From Hygrophila difformis (Eukaryota > Streptophyta > Magnoliopsida > Lamiales > Acanthaceae): 64,000 nucleotides of DNA. The notes beneath the pieces were generated by a model. It did no database searches. It saw only the letters and a list, made by a program, of their open reading frames with translations, and was not told the DNA's origin. Of this stretch, positions 33,301 to 46,552 are shown piece after piece. The stretch lies in the NCBI GenBank assembly GCA_030278955.1, contig JAOANR010000010.1, positions 28,708,174-28,772,173 on the forward strand. The letters run 5' to 3'. Position numbers and translations under genes: made by a program. Each line of letters begins with the position of its first letter. Within the stretch, counting starts at the first letter, position 1.

Positions 33301-36300
33301 GATTTGTCGAACATGATAAGTTGTTGAATATAATTTACACTGGAAGTTTGTAACACATGTTCGCGCGCACATACTTCTATTATTTGAACTTATTGGTATG
33401 TTTAATTCTTATAACATCATATTCTTCCAATCTTATTTGAATGTCAATATGGAATCATTTAATCCAGGAAGGTTTTCTTCTTTCTTACTGTTACTCTTGG
33501 TCATTTTCACTTTTCTGTCTGATTAATAGTACTTACTTCCTCTGTTCTCAAATGTTTATTACAAACCAACTTTTCACGCAGTTCAATGCACATTTTAAAC
33601 CATTAATAACTCAAATTCGGTATAAGTAAAAATTCTAGAAGTTCGATATTTAAAAACTACACGATAAGACGAATCTAACAAGATCTCACTTGACTATATT
33701 TTAACTTGTATAACTATGATAAAACTTTAAGTAAAAGTCTGTGTGTGAATAGTAACTTTTTTTCAAATGTTAAAAACATTTGAAAACGGAGGAAGTAATA
33801 TTTTTCATTGCACTAGCCAACCGATCTGTGTTAACAATCCATGGTGGTTCAGCAATATGGTTTTTCATTAGTCTAATATGTGGGAACAATTTCGTGCTAG
33901 GCTGCTAAATGTTAACAACCTGGTGCATGTTTTGGGTTTCTGACAACACTAAAATAAATAATGTAAAGGAATACAGGGAGAAAAAGAAGACTGACAATTC
34001 AAGCTTTTTAATGAACCTAATTGAGTCGAATCTAACATGATAAAGTTTTTGTTTAATATTTGAACACCATCTAATATGAGTACTCATTCAAAATTGCTCA
34101 GTTATGTTAAGGGGGATTCTTGTTTGAATTAGAAATTCGACTCTCTTACATTATTAGACCAGAGGTTGAATTAAATAAAGATATTATGTTAAAAGAAATC
34201 AAAATTTAATATATAAAATAATTAAATAGTAATTTCAATTAATTAATTTTAGTCATATACTAGTATTACCCCCACCCAAATGGGTGGGGATGATATGTAA
34301 TAACTATACATAGAGTTTGCATAAAAAAATATAATAAAATATTAAAATACTTCCTCCGTTCTTTAATATCTGTTCCATTTGCATAGTGATTACTATTCAT
34401 TATGTAACTTTAATAAAAAAAAATTTAATATAGTTACTTATGAAAAACATAGTCAAGTGAGATGTTGTTAGATTCGTCTAATCACGTAGTTTTTAAATAT
34501 TAAATTTTTATAATTTTATTTATATAAAATTTAAGTTATTAATGATTTAAAATGTGGATTGGATTGCGTGAAATGCAGAAATGGTATATATATTAAAGAA
34601 TGGAGGAAGTATAATACTGGGAATATGAAATAATACGCACCCAAATATGTTTGAATTTTGTATGAAATAATTGTACTTTGCCAATATATTTAGCCAAACA
34701 ATTATATATGTAGTATATAACTAAGTCACGCCAACAATTAAACATGAAACATTAATTGTTCAAATCCAGATTATAACCTCAATAAATTTAAGCAATAGTG
34801 CATTATTACAATATATATATATATATATATATAATATTCATCCAATATTTTCGCTCAAATAATGTATTAGGTTATCAAAAATTACAATACACAAATTAAT
34901 TAATACATAGTATTATGAATAACATTCTAGAGGTAGATAATTGGATTAAATATAAACACTATTAATATCTATAAAATTATGCACATTTTAAAACAATGTA
35001 TACAGTAGTAATCTACAATTTAATTGAAATTTTCAGCAAAAAGTGTGTTTTGGCGAAAAATTATAATCAAACCAAAAAATTGTAAATAAAATTATACTTA
35101 ATTTTTTCTTAAATTTAGATCATTCTTTTTGAATATTAACAAAAACAATTATGCATACATTCAATATAGATAATTTAATCCAATTGATATGAAGCAAATA
35201 AAATAATTAACTTAATAATATCCTTAGTAAAACAAATTAATTATATTACACAATATAATGTATAATTTTTCGCTAAATAAAAATTAAGGTTAATATATCA
35301 AAATTTATCTAACAATGTAATATTTTTCTTGAACAAATTTCACATTTTTTAACTAAAATATAATCTAAAAATATTTTCCGTATACATATACTTAATTAAT
35401 TTTAATAAAAAATAATTAATTTGTATTATTCTATTTTTAACAATGAATATGTGTATTTTTATATAGTATTTTATTATAACAACATATTTTTGAAGGCTCT
35501 CTTCATGAGTTCTTTTGAAGGCTAAATAGTATTCAATTATAAAAGGAATGTTATGGTACTATTCATAAGATCGAGAGATTTAATATATTATAGATATTTA
35601 AAACAATTTAAATTGAGGTATTTATTATACAGACATATTTTTTGAATGCATAGTTAATTTGGCTTGATTCAGTCATTCAGAAGCCGAGCTAGATATGGTA
35701 TTCGAACTCAATTTGAAAAACTTACAATCTTTTTTGGAGCCAAATCACATTTAACTCGAACTTGTTCGCGAATTGCTTGGTTTATAACAGAGAGTTCCCT
35801 CAATGTGGTTAGGCTTGTCACTACCCGACGGCAATAATTAGCGGTGACTGGCACCTGTTTTTTTTTCCATTCAAGTAGTGCGCCTTTTATTACAGGTTTT
35901 TAAATACTGTAAACTTAAAATTATGTATGTTTTTATTTGATAAAAATTAATGTTATATAATGATTTATGTATAGTAGAATGCAGAGTTTGTTTCATATTT
36001 TTTTAATATTAAAATGTGTTAAGTTTGTACAATTATATTTTGGAATGAATAGAGGCTGGCTAATTAAAGGATAATTATATTTCGAATGTATTTATTGTAT
36101 TCTTATGAAGAAGCAAACTTCTATCATAATCTCAATTCTTAAGGCTCTATCTTCATGATTGATACTTCTTTAGTTCTGCCTTTACTCTTGCTATGAGTGA
36201 TGATGCTGGCAGATAAGAGTGGTAATTAACTTGTTTCTTCACTGCCTTACAGTTCTCCCATGGCATTGAAATTTTATTATTTAAAACAATACTCTGACTA

Positions 36301-36982
36301 CGTTGATATTTGCTTTTATGGAGAAATATATCATTACTTCCCTGATAGATTTTTCGTATTGTTGGTTTTCCTTTATGGGACTAGGGGTGGATCAAAAATT
36401 ATTTGGATTGCACCTAGTGGTGGAAGGGATCGCCCAGATCCTGTTACAAGAGAGTGGTATCCGGTACGTGTCTTCTATGCACTCAATTTACATTGTTTCC
36501 TTCTAAGATAAGTTCTACATGAAATTTGTCAAAAACTGTACATTGTTCCTTTTCTCATTGTTGTTTCTATTGTGCTTGTTTGCTTTGTATGTTTGGAGAT
36601 TCTGTTGTGTAAGGGAAGTATGAAAACTTTTGAGCTTACTTGTTTGTTTTATCATGGTATAATGTTAGTACATAGTCATGGTTTTGGGCTTGCTTTCTGA
36701 CTAAGTTACCTATGCGCTCATATGCTATCACCGCTAATTTTTATTTTTAAATTTTATATTTACTTGAACTTTTAGCATAAGTATGATTTTCAAACAGCAG
36801 TTGTTGGTAGTAAGTCCAGTGAGAAAAGATTGTTCCTTCAAGAAATTTTAGTACTTAATTATCATTCGGTACTTTGTTTGATTGAGCTGGTAAGTCACAT
36901 TTTTTAATACTCAAGTGTGTTCAATTACTTTGTTTTATTAGTACTGATTGTTACTTTGCTTTATTTGTGCTGGAAACTCAAT

Positions 36983-37041
<59 letters not shown>

Positions 37042-38813
37042 CTATTTATATAATACTATGTAAAAAGCGTTGAAACAAAACCAAATCTTAACCAGTTATA
37101 CTAGAATCCTAATTATGACAACCTACTCAAATCATAACTAAATTTGATCTTGGAAACCATCCTAAGTCAATCAAACTCTCCCCCCATAAGTGGAAATTTA
37201 GACCATTAAGAGCTAATTCAACTTGAGTTGTTAGGCTCCAATTTGTGGTAACAATCTCAACTCTTTTGAATGCTCAAAATATCCTTGAACTATGAATATT
37301 AATGTGAACACCGTTGAGAAGTTTAACTTGAACAATAAATCTCATGATTATTTGGGGTAAGATATCCTCAAGACTGCCAAAAACATCCTTGAAAAGCGAT
37401 GATAACAGCAGCACAGCTTTAACAACACAATTCACAACCTTATGCACGAAAACCGTGATAATTGTTTAGAACATCCCTGATCTATGAGCAGCAATACCAA
37501 TAATGCTGGAAAGGTTGGGGTAAAACTAGGACAATCTAAGCTATGATACTGTATTGGAAGCCCAAATCTGATTTTCCTATTAAAATGTAATTACACTCTG
37601 GGGTGTAAATTCAACTAAACTAGAATCTTGACAATTACAAAATAAATAAATATTTACTATAACTAATAGAGCCTAGAGGATACAATTCTAATTGATTGTG
37701 ATTCTAATTGTTATGGCCTTTATAATGCAATCTGTACCTGATAAAGTTGAAAAAGATGAATGTATATATGGTGCCTTTCTGCCATCTCATGCTGCTTGAA
37801 AAGGATTTCTGCCACCTTATTTGTGCTTATTGTTATTAGTTACATGTTCTGATCTACCTGGCCAATTCCATTTCTTCTCAGTCACAGTCTATTTCATAAT
37901 GATCTGACATATATGCAGGCACCTTTCGATCCGTCCTCTGTGGACAACATGAGAAGGCTGGCAGAGCATGCTGGTGTTCCTAGCCATATATACCCCTTGG
38001 CAGTATTGTGCTACGATATTATGCCTCCTCCGCTTCAGGTTGATTTCTAAGGCAATCTTTGATTTTCAACTAAATGATGCCGTGTTATCTCAAATTTAAC
38101 TGAAACTTGATGATAGGTTGAGAAAGAAATCGGGGAGAAACGATTGATATCCTTTCATGGAGTTGGATTATCTGTTGCCCCAAATATCAATTATCAGGAC
38201 ATCACTGCATCTTTGAAAGATCCTGAAGAGGTGGTTATCCCTTTAAATTTTTTTGGTTAGTAAATGCCATTGTATATGAATTATAAAATGTTTGGGAAAT
38301 GCATAGTAATACCACAAGGAAAAGGCAAATTGTATTGAATCTAAGATTGATGAATGCAAGTATTTGCATGGTTTGGCTCAATAAAATTCATGTGCCCTGG
38401 TAAAAGAAAATGAAAAATGGGAACATATTCATGAAAAATTTGGTATTATTGTCCCCTAGAACACATTCCCATACTCTATAGCACTCCACAGTTTAGATAA
38501 CAAACACCACCATTCTTTGTGAGTTGCAGTTACCTGAGATTGGATATTCCTTTTTTCTGTTTGTTACTTTGTGCAAATTTTTTCCAAACATTTCTACATG
38601 CGTTTCTTTAGTTTGGTGGGTGATTTACTTGCATAAAGTAAATTTGACTCATTACTTTGCCATTGTTACATAATACCTTGCATGTTTTGAGAGCCTGATC
38701 TCATAATTACCAGGCTCGAGTTGTCCCTTTAGGATATATAACCACAATTGTGAAAATTGTGGATGCATGTCTTGGTTCTGTGTTTTTTGTATGCGCGCAC
38801 GCACACACACGCC

Positions 38814-38844
<31 letters not shown>

Positions 38845-39527
38845 CCAGATCGAAATTATTACGAGTATTTCTGTTATTTTAGTTGAACTTATTTTATTTC
38901 TGTTATTTTTTATATGCAAATATGCCATATTGAACTTTGTCTGATGCTTAGTTAGAGGAACCCTTTTATTTGCATTTTCTTATCATGATTCTGTAATAGG
39001 AGTAAATAACTATATAAAGAAGTGGTGGGGAATAAAGGCAGTAGTTATCATGATTCTTATCAAATATGTGCAGTAACTCTTTGCTACATATACAACTGTA
39101 TTTGCTTGCCCTGATTGCTAAGTTAGTTAAGTGACTGTTATCTATTTATAAGACATTCATAAAGTTCATTAGTTGTGTTGGCATTTTTGGACTGTTTGAT
39201 AGCTTAAACTGAGAACGTGAGAAAAAGAACCTGTATTTTCCTAGCATAGTTAATTGCAGGACTGCATAATGTTAATGGAGAGACTTCCATCACCATGGGG
39301 TTTCTGTCTGTTTCTCAGTGGCTTTCATGCATATACGAAGCTGTTTTCTGTACCAAAAAATTATTGTTGGGTGATATGATTCCCTGCTGCAGGCCAAGAT
39401 TGCATACTCCAATTCAATGTACACTTCCATCTCCAATCAGTACAATGTGCTGGAAGCTGCAATACATGACAAGCAAGGTCTCAATGCATCGACTCCTACA
39501 ATTTCTCTCTCACAGCCATGGCTATAG
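27388..39527 (+). CDS. ATS1: Glycerol-3-phosphate acyltransferase, chloroplastic (ATS1 type)
   Basis: Twelve exons: 27388-27658, 29053-29150, 31123-31209, 31310-31407, 31817-31874, 32460-32561, 32650-32711, 32794-32904, 36385-36463, 37919-38038, 38117-38230, 39393-39527. All borders are GT-AG and phases agree; the product is 444 residues, close to the family's ~460. The Ser/Ala-rich start ([17 protein letters not shown]) is a chloroplast transit peptide. The catalytic HX4D motif is NHQTEAD (His214, Asp219); '[19 protein letters not shown]' and '[12 protein letters not shown]' are further conserved substrate-binding blocks. The soluble stromal enzyme transfers an acyl group from acyl-ACP to the sn-1 position of glycerol-3-phosphate, the first step of plastid glycerolipid (phosphatidylglycerol, galactolipid) synthesis, and its acyl preference affects chilling sensitivity. 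No lesion is visible. Introns are long (intron 8 is 3.5 kb) and hold MITEs and a Helitron. Confidence 0.95.
30112..30352. mobile_element. Stowaway-like MITE in GPAT intron 2
   Basis: Left end TA plus CTCCCTCTGTTTTGTTAAATG; right end 'gtatttagagatagatggagga' is a diverged inverted copy. Lies in the intron 29151-31122. Confidence 0.6.
33536..33795. mobile_element. Stowaway-like MITE in GPAT intron 8
   Basis: Ends 'cttcctctgttctcaaatg' and 'catttgaaaacggaggaag' are inverted copies, each bordered by TA; interior 'agacgaatctaacaagatctcacttgact'. Confidence 0.8.
34260..35594 (-). mobile_element. Small Helitron in GPAT intron 8 (different family)
   Basis: On the minus strand the 3' end is a 9-bp hairpin CCCCACCCA/TGGGTGGGG (34270-34289) followed by 'gtaata' and CTAG, T. 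A matching 5' end reads TCTATAATATATTAAATC leftward from 35594, after an A. The 1.3 kb interior is AT-rich and non-coding apart from a nested MITE at 34350-34609. The hairpin differs from both other Helitron families in the window. The 5' end is less certain than the 3' end. Confidence 0.65.
34350..34609. mobile_element. Stowaway-like MITE nested in the intronic Helitron
   Basis: Ends CTTCCTCCGTTCTTTAATAT and 'atattaaagaatggaggaag' are inverted repeats of about 20 bp with TA on both sides. Confidence 0.8.
36983..37040. repeat. (AAT)n microsatellite in GPAT intron 9
   Basis: About 19 uninterrupted taa/aat units, non-coding, between exons 9 and 10. Confidence 0.95.
38818..38844. repeat. (TA)n microsatellite in GPAT intron 11
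   Basis: A run of alternating T and A of about 27 bases, preceded by a short (ac)n stretch at 38800-38812. Confidence 0.9.
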
Positions 39528-40651
39528 TTTTCTTCAATTGATTTCATTTTACAAACTGGTACGTTTTTCTTTTCTTTTTTTTTTTTTTTCTTTTTTCTTT
39601 TTTTTCTGTTTCTTCTGTTTCTCTTGTTAGATAATAATATTGTAGGCTTTAATGGATTTCTAAGGGCTTTATTTATATGTTTTATTTCTAAGGGCTTTAA
39701 TGTTGGTCCTGCAGGCAAAATTCTGTTTTGACCTATATAGACAAACACCTAAAGCTGAAGTTTCTTTTGCTCTCTACCCACGAATGTATTACCAGGGATG
39801 ATGGTGAGTCATGATTCAACCTTACTAATATTAGTCACTAAAATTCCCCCTTGTTGGCCAATCGCCTGATATTCAGTACTTTTGATGCTTACAATAATAG
39901 GTTTGAGATTCTGTATAGTACTCAGAAAATTACTGTATGTCTTGTATCAAATTTTGTCGAATTTTCTACTCATTTCAAGTGTCATTTCATATGAAAATCT
40001 ATGCTGGATGGATGGCTAGCTAGGGGGTGGTTGAACATTCTTTTCCTTCCCTTATTCTGTTGATAATGCTGATATTGGCATGGCGAATGGATACTGTTTC
40101 AGTGAGGTAGAAAATAGGTAAAGGAACAGAGCTTCTAAAAACCCCCTTAGAATGGTAAATGCTTTGATAGCTTGGTTCCTTACCATTGGACTGGGACGGA
40201 GGGAGTAATTGTCTGTGGGAATGTGATTGCTGGGAATGTGAAATTATTGGGAAAATATGAGATTACTGGGAATCTTATTTTTTCATATTTTAATATTATT
40301 GTGTTTGGTTAGATTGAGAATCTTAGATTTCAGTTCTAATTAATTTACAGTAATGCCCTTGAATTTTAATTGAGCAAATTTTAAAAATATGTAATTTTGT
40401 TATACAATACAAAATATTGTATAATATTAATAATTTAATTTGATGTCTCTAAATCTTTATTATTTTTATTTTATATATAGAAATATAAATAATTTTTAAG
40501 CAAATATGAGAATAAATATTAAAAAAATTATATTTAAATAATTTAGTATTTTAATTGATTTTTCAAAATTAAATTTCATATATTATCATTTTAAGAAAAC
40601 AAAAATATCTCAATTTATAAAATAAAATAAGTATATAAAATATGAGGGTAA
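39528..40651. other. GPAT 3' flank and MITE-like sequence
   Basis: The first few hundred bases should be the 3' UTR; a pyrimidine run at 39568-39606 and 'ctgcaggcaaaattc' at 39711-39725 would fit an intron in the UTR, but this is not certain. From about 40195 the phrases 'ggacggagggagtaattg' and 'gggaatgtgattgctgggaatg' look like transposon ends and resemble sequence on the other side of Helitron copy 3 (54720-54880). No gene is seen. Confidence 0.35.
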
Positions 40652-41708
40652 TCTATATATATATTAAAGCATTAGTGAACAAACCATCCTACATTTAATG
40701 TGGTGTCTTCATTTCAAATTTCTAATTTTATAAATTTTTACATTTTTTAATTTATCAATTTTATATTTTCACATTTATTTATTTATTTATTATAGATTTT
40801 CAGTTTTTGAAATATATGGAATTTCTACAATATTTACTTTTAAAAAGATTTGAAAGATTTGAAATTTGAAATTTTGCATATCTTATTTAATCTATATTAT
40901 TTTGTATTTTTAAATTTACTAATTTTAGATTTTTACATTCATTTATTTGTTCATTATGGATTTTAGTCTATCGTGTATAAAATCTATTATTTACTAATAA
41001 ATTTCCACTGTATCATCACATCTTGTCATTATATATTCACTTTTAAAAAGATTTGAAAGATAAATTTGAAATTTTGTATTTTTTATTTTATCTATGTTGG
41101 ATTTTATTTATTTGCATTTTTTATTTTATCTATTTTAGAATTTATTATTTTAAATTTATTATTTTATTTATTTTAAGTTTTATTGCTGCATTTAGAATTT
41201 ATTTATAAACCATAGGAATATGACGAGCTTTTGCACTGCCAACTAAGAATTATGTTGCGTTTATGTTTCAATATGGTGAACATATTATAATACCGGTAAT
41301 TTTGTGTAGGTTTGGTCTCAACTTTGGTTATATTTTTTTGAATGGTGAATGATGTAATCAAAATGTACATTGCACGTCAGATTTATTTATTCATGTTAAA
41401 AATATGTTAATGTGTATATGGAAATCCCATTTTTTATTTTTAAAAGATATTTAATTTCCAATTTATATGAAGTTCCCGCAATTTTTATTTTTTTAAAAAT
41501 GGAATTTCAAATTTAAATGAATTTGCAGTGTATATATGGAATTTATATTATTAAAAGATGCATTAATAAATATATAAATATATTTGTATATATTAATTAA
41601 TGTATATATTTAGGCCAGGTTTTCACAAAAATATGTCACTTCTCTTAAAAGTAATATACAATTATATAGTTACAAATAATTCCATCAGTAAATAAAATAA
41701 AGAGATAA

Positions 41709-41832
41709 TGGGGATGTTTGGGAGTCAGCGGATCCACTAGAAGATAGCAGATTCGAAGAGAGAATTGTGGGAGAATATGCTCTTCTAATCCGCTATATGC
41801 TACTCAATATGCTAACATCCAAACATACTCAA
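41709..41832. mobile_element. Small ~120 bp MITE in Helitron copy 3
   Basis: 'gggatgtttgggagtcagcggatcc' faces 'aatccgctatatgc...taacatccaaacatactc'; the ends ATGTTTGG/CCAAACAT are inverted. It is absent from copies 1 and 2. The superfamily is unclear. Confidence 0.5.
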
Positions 41833-41997
41833 TAACTAAAATAGGTCACGAGAAGGAGGTCCCTCCACTTTGGGGCCACGATATTTTGATTTAGGCAAAT
41901 GGGCCATTAGAAGGATTTTGGGCCTAAATTTAGGCAATTTGGCCGATTTCGGGCTGCGATGGCTTAAAAGTGGAAAATTTAATTTTTTTTTAATCTA

Positions 41998-42260
41998 CTC
42001 CCTCTGTCCCATTATTTCTGTCTCAAAACTTTTGGAAACGTCGTCCAATACATTTGTTTAACATTTAAAATCTTAAAATGTACATATGTAAAAATTATGA
42101 ACAATATATATATATATTCTAAAACTACATGATTAGACAAATCTAACAAGACCAAATTTGACTATTTTTTTCCGTATATAATTACGATTACAATAGGTTA
42201 AAGTTGAACAATAAACAGTACTAAAAAGTCAAAATGAGACACTTTGAATGCGACAGAGGA
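41998..42260. mobile_element. Stowaway-like MITE in Helitron copy 3
   Basis: Ends CTCCCTCTGTCCCATTATTT and 'gaatgcgacagagg'; same element and site as 21977-22210 in copy 1, in reverse. Confidence 0.75.
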
Positions 42261-42278
42261 AATTTTTTTTAAGATATA

Positions 42279-42548
42279 TTCCCTCCGTTTTATTATAAGT
42301 GTAACACTAGGAAATAACACAATATTTAAGGTAAGTTAATAAAATTTATTTAGTTGAAGTAATTGAATAAATAAAATATACATTTGACTTTATTACTTTT
42401 GAGTTTTATTTTAATGAATATAAAAAATTAGTAATTTAAGTATAATTAGTATAATTATTAACCCTCAAAACATTTCAAATATGGTAGTGTAATACTTATT
42501 TCCAAACACCAAAAAGGGAAAAAGTAACACTTAAAAAATGGATGATGT
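42279..42548. mobile_element. Stowaway-like MITE in Helitron copy 3 (ancestral)
   Basis: Starts 'attccctccgttttattataagtgtaacac' and ends 'aagtaacacttaaaaaatggatgatg'; the counterpart is present in all three Helitron copies. Confidence 0.65.
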
Positions 42549-42639
42549 AATTAATTAATGTATATTATAACAGATTTGTAATTGACGAAAAGAAAATACT
42601 CAGAAAATTATAATTGTGAATGGTCAAAGTAAGTTCATA

Positions 42640-44600
42640 TTGAAAGGCTAATTGCTGCAAATTTTATTAGTTTGAAAATTTTCTCTGAAATGCCGGTACT
42701 AAATGAAGTTTTAACGTCTGAAACAAATAATCTATTGATACTATAAGAGACATATTATAATAAAGAAGAACTGAAAGCGGATCATGCTAAGTTATTACCT
42801 TTGTTGATTAATCATAAGAAGAATGTTTATAGTAATATAATGTCTATAGTTGATAGTGATGGGTGTTGATTAATTTTTCTTTACGTGGTGGAACTGACAA
42901 TACATTTATCGATAATTTATCTAGAAAATATTATGTTTAGCCCTCACGGTAGATGTAATATTGTGCTGCCTGTAGCATCCAATAGAATAACACCCTTACT
43001 CATTCCAAGAGGTAGGGTTGTACATTCTATATTCGGTATTCCACTAGATTGTGACGAGAACTCTACTACAAAAAACTTACCTCAGAAAATTATTTGACCT
43101 CTCTTCTCATTAATACAAAGCTCAATATTTGGGATGAAAATTCTTGATTAGTAGAATGATTATGAGCCTGTCTGAATTAACCAAATTCTCCATTCGATTT
43201 CAGAGGAAAAAATTCAACTTGAAGTTTGTTTTACTATGCTTATAAAAAAAATGTAGATGTCAACCTTTAAAGAAGGTTAGAATATATATTAAAAAATCAG
43301 TTTTTACCCATGGCAGTGATATGTTGCAATATCTCGTGTCACTGTAAAGAGATGACTCGAAGTATTAATAGTAATTAAGATGGATTAACTTAAGATACTA
43401 TAAGAAATGTTATTTACAATGAAAATTATATATGACAAAAATTTGCACAATAAATACTTCATGTACGTGATGGTAATTGGTAAAGCTGGTATTAATTTTG
43501 AAGATATACAATTAGATGTGACATTTCCAGATGATAATTTTATAAATTCTACACGAGATTCTATAGCGACAATTGTTGAGAGTACTTATACAAATATAAA
43601 CTGCACCATTTCAAATCCAGACATTTTTATTATATATTAATCCCCACCAACGAGATTGTTGATACGATCAATGATTACATCATAGTATGTATGTCTGCAA
43701 ATGAAAATGTGTGTATATATCAGTTTTAACAATTTTTTTTTTTAGAAATAATCTGTTTTATTCCCACAAAAACACAAGTGAGTTTACAGCCACCAAAACA
43801 TCAATGCCTCTCTACTACAATCAAATAACAATATTTGTCAAAAGGATGAAAGCATAGATAATGTCAATGAATTATTTTCACTGGAATATCTAAACACTAT
43901 CAATTGTTCTGGATTACTGAATCATGAGATATGGTTGAATAAGTGTTGCATAGTCATGCTTCTTAGGAATACATATCCATCAAATAAATTATGTAATGGA
44001 AATATGTTCATAGTAACCAAGATGCGGAATTAGATAGTTGGGGTTAAACTAAATTTCGGGAAACCATGAAAGTAGAAAATTGTTGATTGATAGAATGATT
44101 ATGGGCCTATTTGATTTAACCAAATTTCTTATTCGATTTGAGATGAGAAAATTCTCACTCACAGTTTGTTTTGCTACGATTATAAACAAAAGTCAATGTC
44201 AACCTTTAAAGAATGTCGGATTGTATCTTGCAAAACCATTTTTTAGTCATGAACAGTTACGTAACATTACGTTGTAATATTTCGTGTCACTAGCAAGATG
44301 TGGCTAAAAATATTAATATGTAATTAAGAATGATTAACTCAAGATACCAAAAGAATTGTTGTTTATAATGAAATTTATATATGACAGAAAATTTGCAAAA
44401 TGGATAGTTGATGTAAGTGATGGTAAAACGTGTATTGATTTTGGAGATGTACAATTAGATGTGACATTTTCGGATGATATTCTTAATTATGAACTCTACG
44501 GGTGATCCTATAGCGGTAATTTTTTAAAGTATATATACAAATATAAACTGCACCATTTCAAGTTCAAACATTTTAAAAGATAGTGTTATACTAGCCCCTA
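42640..44600 (+). pseudogene. Helitron RepHel helicase remnants (copy 3)
   Basis: Collinear pieces of the PIF1-type helicase of plant Helitrons are legible in several frames: 'ISLKIFSEMPVLNEVLTSE' to 'LLPLLINHKKNVYSNIMS' (42650-42860, the part before the P-loop), 'CNIVLPVASNRITPLLIPRG' (42958-43020), 'GINFEDIQLDVTFPDD' (43481-43535), 'PTNEIVDTINDYI' (43641-43685), 'SLEYLNTINCSGLLNHEI' (43878-43932) with 'VMLLRNTYPS' and 'LCNGNMFIVTK' following, and 'SLTVCFATIINKSQCQPLK' (44153-44210). Part of the mid-domain is repeated at 44380-44480. The P-loop and the whole Rep nuclease domain are missing and stops are frequent, so the protein is dead. Autonomous Helitrons use this protein for rolling-circle transposition. 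Confidence 0.85.
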
Positions 44601-44837
44601 TCTATGAGATTTTCACCAATGAAATTTTCAGCAAATTGTTAGAAAATTTTTTATATTATGCTTCATACTTATTTTTAAATTTTATTTTATCTTAATTTAA
44701 ATTTCAAATCAATAAAAATATTATTTTAATAGTTATTTTTATTGAGACGTTATATTTGTACCGGACAAGCTACAAAAGCTAAAGAATACGGTATAATACA
44801 ATTTCTTTGTTAGTTTTAAAAATAATTAAATTATGTT

Positions 44838-44842
44838 ATCAT
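44838..44842. repeat. 5-bp target duplication, left (ATCAT)
   Basis: ATCAT directly before the gypsy 5' LTR is repeated exactly at 54519-54523 after the 3' LTR. Confidence 0.95.
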
Positions 44843-46104
44843 TGTAATGACCCGATTTAATTGTTTGGATTGTTTTAAATAATCTGGTATTTGATTATCT
44901 TGCATTTCAGTCCGGATGGGATCAATTGGTTGTACTTGGGAAGGTATGGGGAGTCTTTTATAATTATTAGCAAGTTGTAAGTATATTGGGGTGTCTTTTA
45001 CAATTTGAAGAAAAGGAAGAAAGAAACGGGAGAGGAGGCCGAGAGAAAGGGGGATTTTGGGGTGATCTTCGGCTCGTCCAAACTATCACGTTTCTTGGCC
45101 GATTGATTAATCGATTGTTAGTAAGTGTTTCTCCTCGTCGTCTTCTTCGTATTGATTTTTATTTCGTTCGTTTTTGTAGTGATTTGGAGATGTTTTGAAT
45201 TGGTAGGATTTGGGGGTTTTGGTGAGATCGAACGATCGATCGAATTGGGCATCCGGAAGTGTTGTTGATCGCTCCCAACATCGAGGCAAGGGATTTATAT
45301 GCTTAAATTACGTGTTTGGGGAGAATATTGGGAGTGATTTCCGGCAAGGGTTTTATGTGTATTGTGGGTTTGGATTTCTAGTTTTTGCTCTCTGCACGGT
45401 TCCATTGTGTGCAAATATGTGTGGTTAGTGTATCTGTGTATTTGGCTCTGTCGGGGGACTTCATTTGTGGATTTAGGATTTATTCGTAATAATATTAGAA
45501 TAAGTTGCTTACAATATACAAGTTTAATCTGAATGAATTCTGATTCGAAGTAGTCTGGGACTTTTGGCTATTTTGTCTATTGAATATTTAAATCACTCCC
45601 ATGGAACTGGTATTCACTGCTATCAAAGAACTGAAAGAAGTATACGTGTATAATTATATATCTACTGTGATGTCCCCTTTCTCACCCTATTTCCTTTTCT
45701 ATTTCCTTTTTCTTTTAATAAATTAATAGTACAATAGCAAATCTAGTGAATTCATAGCCTGGTTACGTAAATAGCTTTTGGAACATATTTTATTGTATTT
45801 TATTTCTAGTGTGCACTAGTTGCTAGTTACTGTACTTGTATTTTACTTCATACAGTGACTAATGGATTAATGGATTTCTAGTGTGCACTAGTTGCCAGCT
45901 TTTGGGAAATATACGAGTATTTGTTTTGACATCTAAATGTCAATGATTAATGGATTTCCACATCTAAAATTCCATACAGTGACTTGTTTTGATTATTTTG
46001 AGAGCCTTGTATGTTTAATTATATTTTATTTACTGGAATGTATGGAATCGTTGAAATTGGCCTCTGTAGAGGTGATGATTGTGATTACCCGGGCAGCCTT
46101 CACA

Positions 46105-46245
46105 GGTATTGTTGAGTCCCGATGGCCCTACGGGGTGGATAATTGGCTGGTATGCCTGTTGGCCCTACGGGGTGAATTATTGGCTGTTATGCCTGTTGGC
46201 CCTTCGGGGTGTATGATTTGGCTGTGATGCCTGTGATCCCTGCGG
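46105..46245. repeat. Tandem ~45-50 bp repeats with CCCTACGGGG hairpins in the LTR
   Basis: Four units, each with 'atgcctgttggccctacggggtg' or a variant (ccctacgggg, cccttcgggg, ccctgcgggg), giving small hairpins at regular spacing. The same array is at about 53514-53655 in the 3' LTR. Loop bases vary while the CCC/GGG stems are kept. Confidence 0.85.
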
Positions 46246-46483
46246 GGATGGTGTATGTTACCCTGTAACGGGTTGGAGTTGATGATATCCTCACTCGTGG
46301 GTTCATACCGCCCGGGTTTTTAGATGCCGGCTAGGCATATTCATTGCATTTGCATATAGGTTAGATAGGTGTATGTTAGGCCATGCATCACGTGCATAAA
46401 TTGTATGATTGTGGTTGAAGCACCGGTATGGAACGGTGTGATGTTTATTTGCTTTTACTTTTATTCTGCTCTGTTATTCATGC

Positions 46484-46552
<69 letters not shown>

